Assembly (NCBI RefSeq): GCF_905404315.1
Contig: NC_066311.1
Coordinates: 7,502,001 to 7,566,000, forward strand
Length of the DNA: 64,000 nt
Direction: 5' to 3'
From: Leptidea sinapis
Taxonomy: Eukaryota > Arthropoda > Insecta > Lepidoptera > Pieridae
Shown here: positions 44,286 through 55,246 of the stretch, piece after piece
Numbering within the stretch: position 1 is the stretch's first letter
How the letters are laid out: the number at the start of each line of letters is the position of its first letter
The notes under the pieces: model-generated
Databases searched by the model: none
What the model was told of the DNA's origin: nothing
What the model saw: only the letters and a program-made list of their open reading frames with translations
Made by a program: the position numbers and the translations under genes

Positions 44286-45990
44286 TTTTTCACATTTTTG
44301 TGCCGTTTGGTGTCGAGACACTTGGCCCGTGGGGTGGAGATTGTAAAAAGTACTATCTTCGCGTCTCATTAAGGCTAATGGAGCGCTGGCATCTATTTCG
44401 GTCAACAGTTCAGCCTAGCTATCCAGCGCGGAAATGCTGCCAGTATTCTTGGTACGCTTCCACGTAATGATGTCTTAGTTACCTCATCATAATTAATATA
44501 ATGTGTTTAATTACTCTGTAGGGATAATTTCAAATCCGGCATCGTTCTTAGTGTTTGTCATCGAATTTGTTATAATATACTTAATAGGGTCAAGAACCTT
44601 GGTTCTATTCCACATTTTATAGTGAAACTATGTATTCTGAAGAAACACGTTCCTATAATTCATCATTCATGTTAGAAATTACAATGAATCTGAAATCCAT
44701 ATCTATTCTAAATTCAATTAATTGTTTCCTCCGTATAATTAAAAGGTTTTAATAGGGGACAATGATTTTTTCAACCAGAAATAAAATATTAGCTTCTAGA
44801 ACGAAATAAAATAAAACTTTTAATATGTTTGTTTAACGAAACAAAACAAATAAACTGCGCGTTCTGTGTGTGTCTTGGCAATCTGTATCTGGCTCTGTTT
44901 ACGTGAGTAAATCAGATCAATTAACGATAAACAGCCTCGAATGTAAATTCCACGAACTTGAAGATATATGTTTGTTTCTAGGTATGAATATAAATCTACA
45001 AATACTTCATATAGATTGTCATTCTTGGAATAATTTTTCGTTTAACTTTTCAGTTATATTTTTATGTTAAAGTCCATGGACTTAAACATGTCATTATAAC
45101 TGAATTTTAATAATAAATTATAGTAAACTTCGACACCTATTCACGACTTTGACAGAATCAAATGAAAAATACGAACAATAAGAAATTTTCCTGCAGTGAA
45201 ATGGCGCCTATATTTTTAGGTAAACATCTAGAAATACACCGGTGAAAAATACATTAAATTAAGACAAAGTAAAACTTAGAAAAATGTTGTTTTGAGTTTT
45301 GACCTCTGTTGCTCTGACACAGATCCGTATTAGTTTAAGTATATACAAAAATACAAATATCGGGCCTGTTTCAATTTTAGTTAAATTATCTGCAGATTTA
45401 TCGTTTTAAAGGGTTTTAATTACAGGCGACAGATTCTGTCGACTTTGTCAAAAGTATTCGAGTCTTCGTCGTTCTAGATAATATTATTGATATGATATTA
45501 AGATTGTGAATATTTTTTTATTGAAGTTATACTTCTTATGGCGCGATGGAGAAAAATGATGAAAGTGAATTTTTACTATGCGCGCGCACATCGACACCTG
45601 AATTCTACATCGTGAAGTTAGTTCTAGGTGGCATGAAAATCGATAACTATGTTGTATGTTAGGTTACTGTGTGGGTTGCCTTCCTGTAAATTGTGTGACA
45701 CACTGAACCTGCAGTATATAAAAAAACAGTTGCAAACATTGTATTGCTCTCTTTATAAAAAAGATTTGCAAGTTAATCTGCACTTTTACTAATTTCGGCA
45801 CGTCAGCGGTAAGACATACACTTTATTTTATTGCAAGCCTCCTACTTTGTTTGGGCATCGTTATCACGAGAATTGTGTGTATTTTGGTGAGTATTTACAC
45901 AATTTGATTGCGAATAACAAAATTTAGTTCAAGCATTACTATATCAGTTAAAATTAAATGCTTTTTTTCCCACCTCGATGAAAAGCTCAC
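44286..45990. other. Unassigned DNA
   Basis: 1.7 kb without a recognisable gene or repeat; frames up to 75 codons lack motifs. Confidence 0.4.
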
Positions 45991-46145
45991 TTTTAGTTCA
46001 CTTACTTCCCTGGTACGAGGGAGAAACGTGGCCGATCCTCTCCGGGCAAGACGACTTTTGTCCCTCGTACCAGGGACTAACAGGAGCGCACCACGAGAGA
46101 AAAGTGTCACAATTCCACGGGTGAGAATGACCTAATTTTCTCTCT
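45940..46145. repeat. GC-richer inverted repeat
   Basis: Perfect 16-bp arms TCCCTGGTACGAGGGA (46007-46022) and TCCCTCGTACCAGGGA (46061-46076) around a 38-bp loop. Outside the arms there is looser complementarity only. Possibly a small MITE. Confidence 0.65.
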
Positions 46146-46185
46146 AGGTGCGTAAATTCACTTTCAATATGGATTTATATTTATA

Positions 46186-46529
46186 CTAGCTTTTACCCGT
46201 GACTTCGTCCGCGTTGAATAGTTACTTTGGGAACTTTGATTTATTTTTTAGGATACTTTTAAAAGAATACACATACAAACTGCTCTTTCCGCTGCTGGCA
46301 GTGCTTTAATATGGTACAGTGCATATCCCCAGCCACGGTGGATAGTATCTTTAATAGTATTCATATCCTATTTCACCTCCTCCTTTCATCCCCCTATTAT
46401 ACCCATGTAGGTCAAAGTTTCAAAAATGCTCGAACAAATGTTTATAAATTATTTCTTATCGGTCCGGTGGTTTAGCCGTGAAAGCGTACCTAACAAACAA
46501 ACTTACATTCACATTTATAATATTATTAG
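46186..46529 (+). repeat. Dispersed repeat W, copy 2
   Basis: CTAGCTTTTACCCGTGACTT ... CGGTGGTTTAGCCGTGAAAG ... CATTTATAATATTATTAG. Same order of blocks as 39888-40323. Confidence 0.6.
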
Positions 46530-46800
46530 CTAACCCAGCAAACGTTGTATTGCCGATATTAAAATCGCGATACAAAAGTAACTGTTGATCGTAGATGGGT
46601 GAAAATTTAAAGTTGTATGTATTTTTTAATACTGACTCATAATCAAACAAATTAAAAAAAAAGAATTCGTGTGGACCAACTTAACATTTAGGGGGATGAA
46701 AAATAGATGCTGTCCGATTCTCAGACCTACCCAATATGCACTCAAAATTTCATGAGAATTGGTCAAGCCGTGAATTTTATATATTAGATATTAGGGATAT
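46530..46800 (-). mobile_element. Helitron-like repeat, inverted, diverged
   Basis: CTAACCCAGCAAACGTTGTA is a worn reverse of the TTTGCCGGGTCAGCTAG end. The far end (ATTTCATGAGAATTGGTCAA) resembles the query-angle blocks of such repeats. Abuts repeat W. Confidence 0.45.
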
Positions 46801-47078
46801 ACTAAAAATATTCTCACTTTAGGAACTCAATCTCAAGTATTTATAAGTTTATTTCAACACTGGAAATAGATCACCGCGCGGCACTACCGCTAAATACAGT
46901 GCCATAAAAAATATTTTCTTAAGTAACAAACATTACTTAAATAAAGTATAATAAATTTTGGTATCATCCAGACACTAGAAAAAATAATTCCCAGTTGGAA
47001 ACAAATCTGTTTTATTCATTTTCAATTGAAGCTTTAATTTTTGGAACATTTATATAATACCTAATCTTAAATAAAAAC

Positions 47079-47390
47079 CAGTGGGAGGCTCCTTTGCACA
47101 GGATGCCGGCTAGATTATGGGTACTACAACGGCGCCTATTTCTACCGTGAAGCAGTAATGTGTAAACATTATTGTGTTTGGGTTTGAAGGGCGCCGTAGC
47201 TTGTGAAATTACTGGTCAAATGAGACTTAACATCTTAAGTCTCAAGGTGACGAGCGCATTAGCAGTGCCACTGAGAATTTTTGGGTTTTTCAATAATCCT
47301 GAGTACTGCATTGTAATAGGCAGAGTTGATGGTAATTGTACCATCAACCCAACTTCCAGCTAGACTCGTCCCTTATTTTCATAAAAAAAA
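47079..47390 (+). repeat. Dispersed repeat Z, copy 4
   Basis: CAGTGGGAGGCTCCTTTGCA through TCGTCCCTTATTTTCATA and an A run. Diverged middle (part of the CTGAGCGGCAC hairpin lost). Confidence 0.75.
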
Positions 47391-48095
47391 TACTCAAAAA
47401 ATGCAAACGATTGTAAAAGAGGTATTTTATTAAATTGAGAAACCTTAGTGATACATCTACATATGTAATATATGCATGTATATATAGTATTGGTAGTGAA
47501 GCGTCATGAATAATGGATGAGACTGCGTCGATCCCCAGGGACCTTGAAGCATAAATTGTTGTAAATTTTATGGAAAACTTTCGCAACTTTCCACTTGTTT
47601 GAAAATTTTCACAATCACTTTAATTTGAAGCCAACAGTAAATAGTCCAGTAGAAATCTAATAATGAAATATTTTATGATCAATATGCTACGTATATTATT
47701 TCTCCCACGGAGATTTCATTCGTTCGTGTTGATCATTCAGTAATTTTTTGCCGTTTATTTGTCAAACAAGAACAGCCTTCGTTATCACTACGTATAAAGT
47801 ACAAAGTCCTCTACCGCGTCTGACTGTCTGTTCGCAATAAACTCACAAACTACAGAAACTATTTTCATGTTGTTTCACCGATGGATGGCGTAGTTATCGA
47901 GTAAGAGTTCATTAATAATTTGATAAGTTTTTATATATATGAACTGTATTTGTTGGAGGTGTCGGAAAAGATAAGCCATTTGAGGGCTTTCAGCGAAAAC
48001 GCTGTCTAAACCCTTTGAGATATTACAAGATAATGTATCGTGGAATTATGTATCTTATATATGTCTACAGAAAAGTCCGCGATGGAATGTCTATC
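47391..48095. other. Unassigned AT-rich DNA
   Basis: Nothing recognised. Confidence 0.4.
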
Positions 48096-48097
48096 TA

Positions 48098-49089
48098 TTA
48101 ACACGTTCCCAGCGTCACTGATTTATCTGTACTTTCCATTACTGCGTTACGGGACGTTTGAAACCTCGTTCTGAACCAGAGGTTGTAGCGGCACGAGGCT
48201 TAGTAAGCCCCACCCACAGGAGACAAAAATCCTTTTTTTGGCGCCAAATAAGGCGAATTGTACGGTTTTTGTCGCGATTATTATTATCAATGAGTTGATT
48301 AACCTAAATCTGCCGCCGCCTGTGGGCAGATTATTTAGCTTGGATTCTATAGATTAAATAAAATGTGGTCTTATGTACCCCATACCGCACTGGAAAGGGC
48401 AGTTTTTCATATTGTTTAGTGATGGGAAAAAAATATCGATTTAATTTAATTATACTTTTGGATGCTTTTTATTAAAACAGTTCATAATCCCTGACTATAC
48501 ATACATACAATATATTACTATTATATTATTATATTGTATTTATACACCATATTTTATATATACATAGCTGGAATTTATTTTCCTACATAATTATATCACT
48601 TAAACTGAGTATAATTTGTAAATATTGATTGGAGACTTGCCAGTTTTTCAAATATCGGTAATTTTGAATTAGATTTAACACCCAACTCGTCTTCATCATC
48701 AATAATATTATTAATTAAATTTCTTTGGCAACGTTTCGACATCTTATTATATCGTCGCGGGCGCAGTTTTGCACAACACTAACCGCTTGAAGCTAGCGTA
48801 GGGTGCGGTACGAGGTATGCGGGAGGTGTTCGCAACCCCGTAACGCACTGTATTAAACTTTCATTTATTCAGTGCGGTACGAGGCCTAAAAAATCCGGTA
48901 TTAAGGTAGGTATACCCAAACACTCAGCATCAATAGCACATCTCAGATATATAGTTATCTCTTTTCTAGACTATACCACACAGAAGTTACGCCTCTCGCA
49001 CGTCAGAGAAATTTAAGTTTTTCCTTACCGCTGTAAAGACGAGACACTAACGAGGTGTTTCAAGCCTCGTTTCGCACTCATCGTGTTAA
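48098..49089. mobile_element. Possible TTAA-flanked element
   Basis: TTAA at 48098-48101 and 49086-49089 bracket CACG... / ...CGTG ends, with several CGAGG-type motifs (CCTCGTTCTG, GCACGAGGCT, GTACGAGG, GCCTCGTTTCGC) close to both ends. TTAA targets and subterminal repeats fit a piggyBac-type non-autonomous element, but the terminal inverted match is only a few bases. Tentative. Confidence 0.35.
48596..48742 (-). pseudogene. Small 48-codon ORF inside the TTAA element
   Basis: MSKRCQRNLINNIIDDEDEL and 28 more residues, then TGA. The acidic N-terminal flavour is compatible with the start of a piggyBac-type transposase, but no diagnostic motif exists. Could be chance. Confidence 0.25.
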
Positions 49090-49133
49090 GGGTAACATAC
49101 TATATCCATATTAATTTTTTTTTTGAAGTTTAT

Positions 49134-49722
49134 TGGAGTTTACTCCTTAAGAATCGATCTTCGTATAACGCGCCCGGTATGAGAAAATATGAAGAGTAAA
49201 ACCTACTCATCAATTGGGATAGTAACGTTTTTGTTGCGCATCATTTCTCGCGCACTTTTCAGTTGGCGTGCTCGGTCCCTATATTAGTTGTATTGCAGTG
49301 ATACGGATAGCAAACATCATTTTTCTTTTCATAAAGTTAAGTGAAAATTCTATAAATCATGGAAGAAGGTGGATTAAATAATAGTGCCGAAAAATCTGAT
49401 AAGCACGTTATAAGTAAGTTACAATTCCTACATTAATATGATATGTATTGTATATATAAACATGTGTGCTTTGTATTTATTAAATATTGAATTATCATCA
49501 GGTAAGCACATAATTACATGTTTAATTTAATATGGAGAGTATACATAGCGCATTTCACGCCAAATAGACAATTTTTAACCTAACCTATTCTTTTATATTT
49601 TTTATATCTATATTTTTTTATGTATGTATGTTTTTTTGTATATCTGTTTGTAACCGAATCCATTGGACTTGATTTTGTTTAGTACCTGTTCATAGACAAT
49701 CGTTCTTGAGGAGTAAACTCCA
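49134..49722 (+). repeat. Inverted-repeat element with an exon-like ATG and donor
   Basis: TGGAGTTTACTCCTTAAGAA (49134-49153) and TTCTTGAGGAGTAAACTCCA (49703-49722) are inverted with 19 of 20 matches. Between them 49359-49413 opens with MEEGGLNNSAEKSDKHVI and ends at a consensus donor (AAGTAAGTT). It may be the first exon of a transposon gene or of a host gene overlapping the repeat; no domain recognised. Confidence 0.4.
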
Positions 49723-49759
49723 GTCGTGCGTCGGAGCTGACACACACACACTTTTTTCT

Positions 49760-49794
49760 ATTGACAGAACAGCGTCTATCGGGCTAGCTAGTCC
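49760..49794 (+). mobile_element. Helitron 3' end, worn
   Basis: AACAGCGTCTATCGGGCTAGCTAGT resembles the CTGTCGGGTCAGCTAGT terminus. Confidence 0.4.
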
Positions 49795-50065
49795 CATATA
49801 AAATGAACTATTTGACAGTAAATATTTCGTCAAAAACATCCCAGCCCCTTCTGACTTTTACCAGATCAAACAAGCAGATAGATATACATAATTTTCTAAA
49901 ATGTTTCTTTTACTAAAACAACAATAATAGAACGTAAGCACTCTTTTTTTCTTCCTCACCCACGTCAGCTTTTTGAAGCTTTCCTTTACAAAGAATTCTA
50001 AAAAGATCAATTTTGAGAAAATAATGCCTTGTTATGCCTTTTAAAGTACCATCTAACACAGTGGT

Positions 50066-51150
50066 TCTTAACGTTATAGTCATGTGATTTGACTAAATTC
50101 TTGTCTGGCCATGGACCACCAAGTTGGTTTATTATTTTGTTGTTAAAATAAAGTGTTTACCTAAATGTAAATAAATGGAGGGTTCTTCTAATTAATCTAC
50201 AAATAAAATACACATTAATTATTTAAAACTCTCACTATTTTTAATTTTCTTTAAAATCACATTAGAATCTGTAGTTGCATTGCAAATACAGATTCTAATG
50301 AGATTTTTTTGATTGCATCATCATCATCAGCCGGAAGACGTCCACTGCTGGACAAAGACCTCTCCCAAAAATCTCCACGACGATCGGTCCAGCAGTGTCA
50401 TCATACAACATATTCCGGCGATCCTGACCAAATCGTCGGTCCATCTTGTGGGTGCTACCAACACTGCGTCTTCCGGTACGTGGTCGCCATTCAAGCACTA
50501 TTTTGCCCACTGATATTTTACTTTTGATTGCATACTCTTTACTAACTTCTGAATCCTGGGTTTAGTGCTATTCAAAGCCAAATACATATCAGCAGTAGTA
50601 TGCACTATCCATCCATTTTTTTTAAATAAAACAAAAATCAAATAAATACATTGTCAACATTGCTTAAAGTCGGTCAATCACATTGTAATGCAAAATATGG
50701 ACTTCTTGTTAACATATCAATTACTTGTTCTTCAATATTCGTTGACATTTTTGAATATTTCACTGTATCGTTTGAAAGTGGCATTTCGCCTATTTTCTTT
50801 TGAGCTTCCTGACCTAAAAGCTCTTCTGCAACTTTGAATATACAAGGCTTTATTGGAGACTCCCCGTTCGTGTGTGCTTTTTTCGATTTGGAAATCAACT
50901 TCAAACGATGCAGGTAATATTTTTTCAGATTTTGCATTACTTGTGCCTCTCGTTCCAAGTTTCATTTTTTTAGAAGAATTTTTATTTGATGGCTTCTTTC
51001 AAATGCTTACAATACTTTGGATGGATGGATTTAAGAACAATCGTATATAATACGCTTGTCTAGTTTCCCCGTTTAATTCTATTGATGTAAATCCCAGTTT
51101 AATATAATCAACATCATATTTTCTTTTCGGTGGAATTTTTTTGAAAATAA
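50066..51150 (-). pseudogene. hAT transposon relic (ZBED-type transposase N-terminal part)
   Basis: It ends (plus left) in CAGTGGTTCTTAACG, a typical hAT terminus. Minus-strand 51140-50670 translates, in at least two frames, to KRKYDVDYIKLGFTSIELNG (BED-finger region, degraded), then SKSKKAHTNGESPIKPCIFK and IGEMPLSNDTVKYSKMS, the conserved start of the hAT catalytic region in ZBED-type proteins, with IEEQVIDMLTRSPYFALQCD beyond. The remainder is deleted. A truncated RTE-LINE is inserted at 50319-50521. The second terminus was not found. Confidence 0.75.
50319..50521 (-). mobile_element. 5'-truncated RTE-type LINE with 12-bp target duplication
   Basis: 203 bp flanked by TTTTGATTGCAT at 50307-50318 and 50522-50533. 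Minus frame reads KIVLEWRPRTGRRSVGSTHK, the standard end of RTE-type ORFs, and the 3' end is an ATG repeat (CATCATCATC on the plus strand). Inserted in the hAT relic. Confidence 0.88.
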
Positions 51151-51236
51151 AATTATAATAGTGAGAGAGAGATAGTTAGATTTAGGAATACCCTTTCGGA
51201 TTGATAGCGGGATACTGCGTTCTAAAATCTTCCTTC

Positions 51237-51360
51237 CTTCCTTAAAGGCCGGCAACGCTCCTGTGATTCCTCTGGTGTTGCAAGAGATTGTGGGCGACGG
51301 TGATCACTTAAGAACAGGTGACCTGTACGCTCGTTTGTTCTTCCATAAACAAAAAAAAAA
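51237..51360 (+). mobile_element. LINE A 3' tail, short
   Basis: From TCCTTAAAGGCCGGCAACGC to the A-rich tail after CTTCCATAAAC. Severely 5'-truncated. Confidence 0.8.
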
Positions 51361-51364
51361 GTAA

Positions 51365-51710
51365 TGGTGGAGTTATCTATAAATATTTTTAAATGTTTTA
51401 TTAAAAAATGGCTTTGTCGTTAACTACAAACGTACTACTCCACAGTTGAATACCTAAGTGATCCGACAGTCTGGGACTAGATTATGATTATTTTATAGCA
51501 ATAGCAATGACAGTACAATATTGTATATTTATTAAAAAGAGCGCAAAAAAATGCTGGGAGAGTTTCTAGCGCCGCTTCTTCTCTTTCAGAGCGCCATTTG
51601 TTTCCGAAGCGGCATTAGTATCTTGCATATTAGAAATGACATCAATAGGAATTCTAAGGGAATCAATTTTGAGAAAATAAATGCCTTTTATGCTTTTTTA
51701 TGCCACATTA
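51365..51710 (+). repeat. LINE C 3' region, plus orientation
   Basis: GTCTGGGACTAGATTATGAT, AATGACAGTACAATATTGTA, CAGAGCGCCATTTGTTTCCG and TTTTGAGAAAATAAATGCCT match the reverse of 36050-36330. Confidence 0.75.
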
Positions 51711-51894
51711 AATTTGAGGACCTAGTTAAATAATCGAAATTGATTCAGAAATATTGAATTAAGACGACTTCTAACAAAGATATAAAATACACGGTTAGAT
51801 AACGGGTAAAAGGATTTTTTTTCCAAAATTCAAAGAAAAATTTAGTTTATCGATCATTCACGGAATATGTATCTTTAAACTGTCCTGTGGTATC

Positions 51895-52090
51895 ATTAAT
51901 ATATATAAAATATATAAAAATGAATTGTTATTCGTTAGTCTCGCTAAAACTTGAGAACAGCTGGACCGATTTGGCTAATTTTGGTCTTGAATTATTTGTG
52001 GAGGTCCAGAGAAGGTTTAAAAGGTAAATAAATATGAAAATGCTCGGAACAAAATAAAAACAACAATTTTGTTTTTCCTTTGATGTGTCC
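51895..52090 (+). mobile_element. Helitron 5' part, 3'-truncated
   Basis: AATGAATTGTTATTCGTTAG, ATTTGGCTAATTTTGGTCTT and TTTCCTTTGATGTGTC match the first half of 24355-24725; the rest is missing. Confidence 0.7.
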
Positions 52091-52840
52091 CCGTTCGTTC
52101 AGAAATCAAATTAAAATAATAGTTTAAAATGAATAATTTATTAGAATTTTTATATTTTTCTAACTTTTTCAGGAGGTAAAAAATAAACTTAATTTTAGGA
52201 AACTATAGTAGGTAGATTAAATACAGTTGTTAACTATCTCTTAGATTATGTTTATGTAGATTGATATATCCAGGGGTGGGACAGACGCCTTATAGTGACA
52301 TTTTCTGAAGACTGCAGTGCCATCTGTTAGTTGGCCCGAAAATGAAAGCTTTGTCAGCTGTCACTCGCTTTGAAACCTTTCAAATTTTCTTTAGTTGTGT
52401 CACTGCCCACTGGTCATAAAATGGCGGCTACTTCTAGAGTTAGCGTATGAATGTAGCTCTCGTGTTCCATTTTGCATATTTACACTACTAAATCTATCCT
52501 TTATGTTCTATGTTATGGCAAAATTAAATAACTAACTCTACGCGCAATTTCAACATGGTAAAAAATTGCAATACCTACATTTAAAAGTAGAGTTAGTTAT
52601 TTAAGTGCGTCACAACATTAAAAATGAATTATATAATTTCGAGCTTATGAATAGTTATTTTCGGGGCCAATCTCCAGATGGCGCTAGTTTTCAAATAGAC
52701 AGCAAATAATGCGTAGAGACTGCTCTCAGAGATGGCTCTCTTTTCCCTATATTATTATACTCTTTGGATATGTCTTAAGTTTTGTCACAAATAAAATTTC
52801 TGAACGCAAACAATATTATTTGACATACATACAAAAGTTT
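52091..52840. other. Unassigned DNA
   Basis: No gene seen. 52525-52620 contains a loose inverted repeat around ACTCTAC / GTAGAGTTAGTTATTTA. Confidence 0.4.
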
Positions 52841-52844
52841 AGGT

Positions 52845-52891
52845 CTTTTATTTATCGATTGAGGCAGTACGAAGTCTGCCGGGTCAGCTAG
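52845..52891 (+). mobile_element. Helitron 3' end
   Basis: ACGAAGTCTGCCGGGTCAGCTAG followed by T; same terminus class as 1-64. Confidence 0.55.
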
Positions 52892-53214
52892 TGTCATATA
52901 CTTTTGTAAGTAACCTAACCCACCCAACGGTAACATAAAAACAAAATAAGTTGAAAACATGTTTTTATTAAATTTCTTAACCTTAATACATCAATGTCAC
53001 GCCCGCGTATAGTTCTAATGTTTTCTTTTAGCCGTCATCTATTCATACCAGAATATAAAAGACTTTAAAAACATTAACATTACCTGCATAATATATTTCT
53101 TTCTCCACTATTTACCTCAACTTCTGTAGATGAAATATTTTTCAGCATAAACTAATACTCATATTTAATATATGATTGAGAATTTTTTCGCTATATTCAC
53201 ATTAAAAAAATATT

Positions 53215-53400
53215 ATAGTTCAAAATAGGATTTGACATCACTTATTGAAAGTCAAAAACTTCCACCCATTCCAAAAAGTATAGTATGCCTCATTCCAGAG
53301 AAGAACGGGCGCAACAAACTCAGTGTGCTTTTTTTACTGGTTGCAAAGTAATATCGTAAAATTAAACCTATTATTTAATAGCCTGAGGGCCTACCTATTT
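53215..53400 (-). repeat. LINE 3' region, family G copy 2
   Basis: CAAAATAGGATTTGACATCA, GCGCAACAAACTCAGTGTGC and TATTTAATAGCCTGAGGGCC match 23815-24000. Confidence 0.65.
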
Positions 53401-53447
53401 AAATGAGTAAAAGACTTCTAATTAAAATGGTTAAAATATTTTCATAG

Positions 53448-53538
53448 TATAGTCTTAAATCTTCAATATGTAGGTATTTTACAACGTTTTGTAGACTGCC
53501 ATTAATAATTATGTACATTTGATAAAAAGTAAAAAGTA
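53448..53538 (-). repeat. Common sequence beyond a LINE A tail, copy 1
   Basis: About 90 bp, from AATAGTCTTAAAT-type sequence to GTACATTTGATAAA, almost identical to 59006-59095. Both lie directly 3' (minus sense) of a LINE A tail. Confidence 0.85.
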
Positions 53539-53539
53539 T

Positions 53540-53832
53540 TCTATTTTTTTTATGGAAAAGGAGGACAAACGAGCGTACGGGTCACCTGGTGTTAAGTGAA
53601 CACCGCCGCCCACATTCTTTTGCAACACCAGAGGAATCACAGGATCGGTGCCGGCGTCTAAGGAAGGTGTACGTGCTTTTTTTGAAAGTACCCATATCGT
53701 ATCGTCCCGGAAACACGGCACAGGGAAGTTTATTCCACTGCTTTGTAGTATATGGAAGAAAGCTCATTGAAAACCACACTGTGGAAGACCGCCACACATT
53801 CAGATGGTGGGGATGGCTAACTTGTGGCGTGT
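53540..53832 (-). mobile_element. LINE A 3' tail fused to LINE B
   Basis: From TTCCACCACACGCC (53832) to the T run at 53540 (plus strand). It keeps the LINE A tail frame (FLPYTTKQWNKLPCAVF) in phase with the LINE B ORF upstream. It begins at the same base as the tails at 59568 and 62042. Confidence 0.85.
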
Positions 53833-55246
53833 GGTGGAAAAAATAAATTTTCGCGTTGATGACTTTAGTTAAAAAAGCAGGGTTGGCTTCGAGAAGAGCG
53901 TTGAGAGCAGAGAGAGACCTCGGTATAGGTGAGTTGGTGCGAGCCACAGTACGATGTGTCGGACTTGAGAACAATCTATGCTTGCGCCTCGAACAGTAAT
54001 TGTCCGGTACAAAGATTCTACATAGCTCAACATGCAAACTCGGCGCATCTATATCACCTCTGAGAACTCTGCACATAACTGTGAGCTGCTGTCGTTTTCG
54101 CCTAACCTCGAGGGAGTTGTAGCCTAATGTACCCAGAAGAAATTTTGTGGGATACATATATAGATAGGGGTATCCATGCGTACGTTTGTAAAGGTACCTA
54201 AGAAAAGCTTTTTGCACCTTTTCGAGAAGGAGTACATAAGTACTTTCATGCGGATTCCACACACACATAGCTGTTTCTAGCTTGCTGCGCACTAAAGCAC
54301 CGAATAAAAGCTTTATGACTGGTTCAGATGTGAAATCCCCAGAATTCCTCAAAACAAAGCCTAAAATTCTATAGAATTCCTTGGCCAGAGTGGTAATATG
54401 ATCATGGAAGGTTAACTTTCGATCGAATGTGACACCCAGGTCTTTGATAGTTTCTGGTCGAGATATCGAATCACCACCAATTTTATAATCAAACTCTATT
54501 GGGCACCACTTTCGACCGAAAGTCATGGCAAAGCATTTGGACGTATTAAATGCCATACGGTTCCTCAAGCTCCACTGGAACACAGCTTGCACATCATTTT
54601 GGAGTGCCATGCAATCTGAGTCAGATTTGATTTCTTTGAAGAGTTTCAGGTCATCAGCATACAGGAGACACCGAGAATTATCAAGCACATCTGGAAGATC
54701 ATTTATCATTAAAAGAAACAGAAGAGGCCCCAGTATCGATCCCTGACTAACCCCAGATCGCGTGTGGTAATGATTGGATTCGAACAGACCAAGCCGGACA
54801 TATTGTTGACGGTCACGCAAGTAGTCTGCGATAAGTCGGAGAAGTCTCGGTGCAAAGCCAATAGCGCTAAGTTTTTGTAACAATATGTCATTATTGACCC
54901 TGTCAAATGCTTTCTGGAAGTCAAAGTAGAGCACGTCAACCTGAGAACCACGATCCAGTTTTTCCGAGATAAAATCAACTAGTGACAACAAGTTAGTGTC
55001 TACAGATCTTTTCGGTCTAAAACCATGCTGCTCGCCACAAATGTATTTGTCCACTTGCGCGTATATGTAGTTGTGAATAATGCTTTCAAATACCTTTGCG
55101 GGCGAAGACAACACTGCAATAGGACGGTACTCTTCAACTTTCGATTTATCAGAGCTTTTTGGTACTGGGGTAACTCTCGACAACTTCCATTGGGACGGAT
55201 ATTCTCCCGATTCCAGGGCAAGATTGAAAATATGACAAAGAGGCAT
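53582..55246 (-). pseudogene. LINE B reverse transcriptase, chimeric C-terminus
   Basis: 554 codons. Residues 1-260: RT with EYRPIAVLSSPAKVFESI, EQHGFRPKRSV, LYFDFQKAFDRVNND, GVSQGSILGPLLF and the catalytic YADD in CLLYADDLKLF. Residues 260-470: thumb and C-terminal block (DLGVTFDRKLTFHDHI, FLRYLYKRTHGYPYLY, TNSPIPRSLSALN). From residue about 476 the protein switches to the LINE A tail (RYDMGTFKKSTYTFL). The frame's start is not the real one: the coding continues upstream in another frame at 55247-55843. Confidence 0.85.

Noticed and set aside
53340..53345. Short T runs as terminators
   Set aside because: T runs are everywhere in this AT-rich sequence and have no meaning as terminators outside polymerase III genes.
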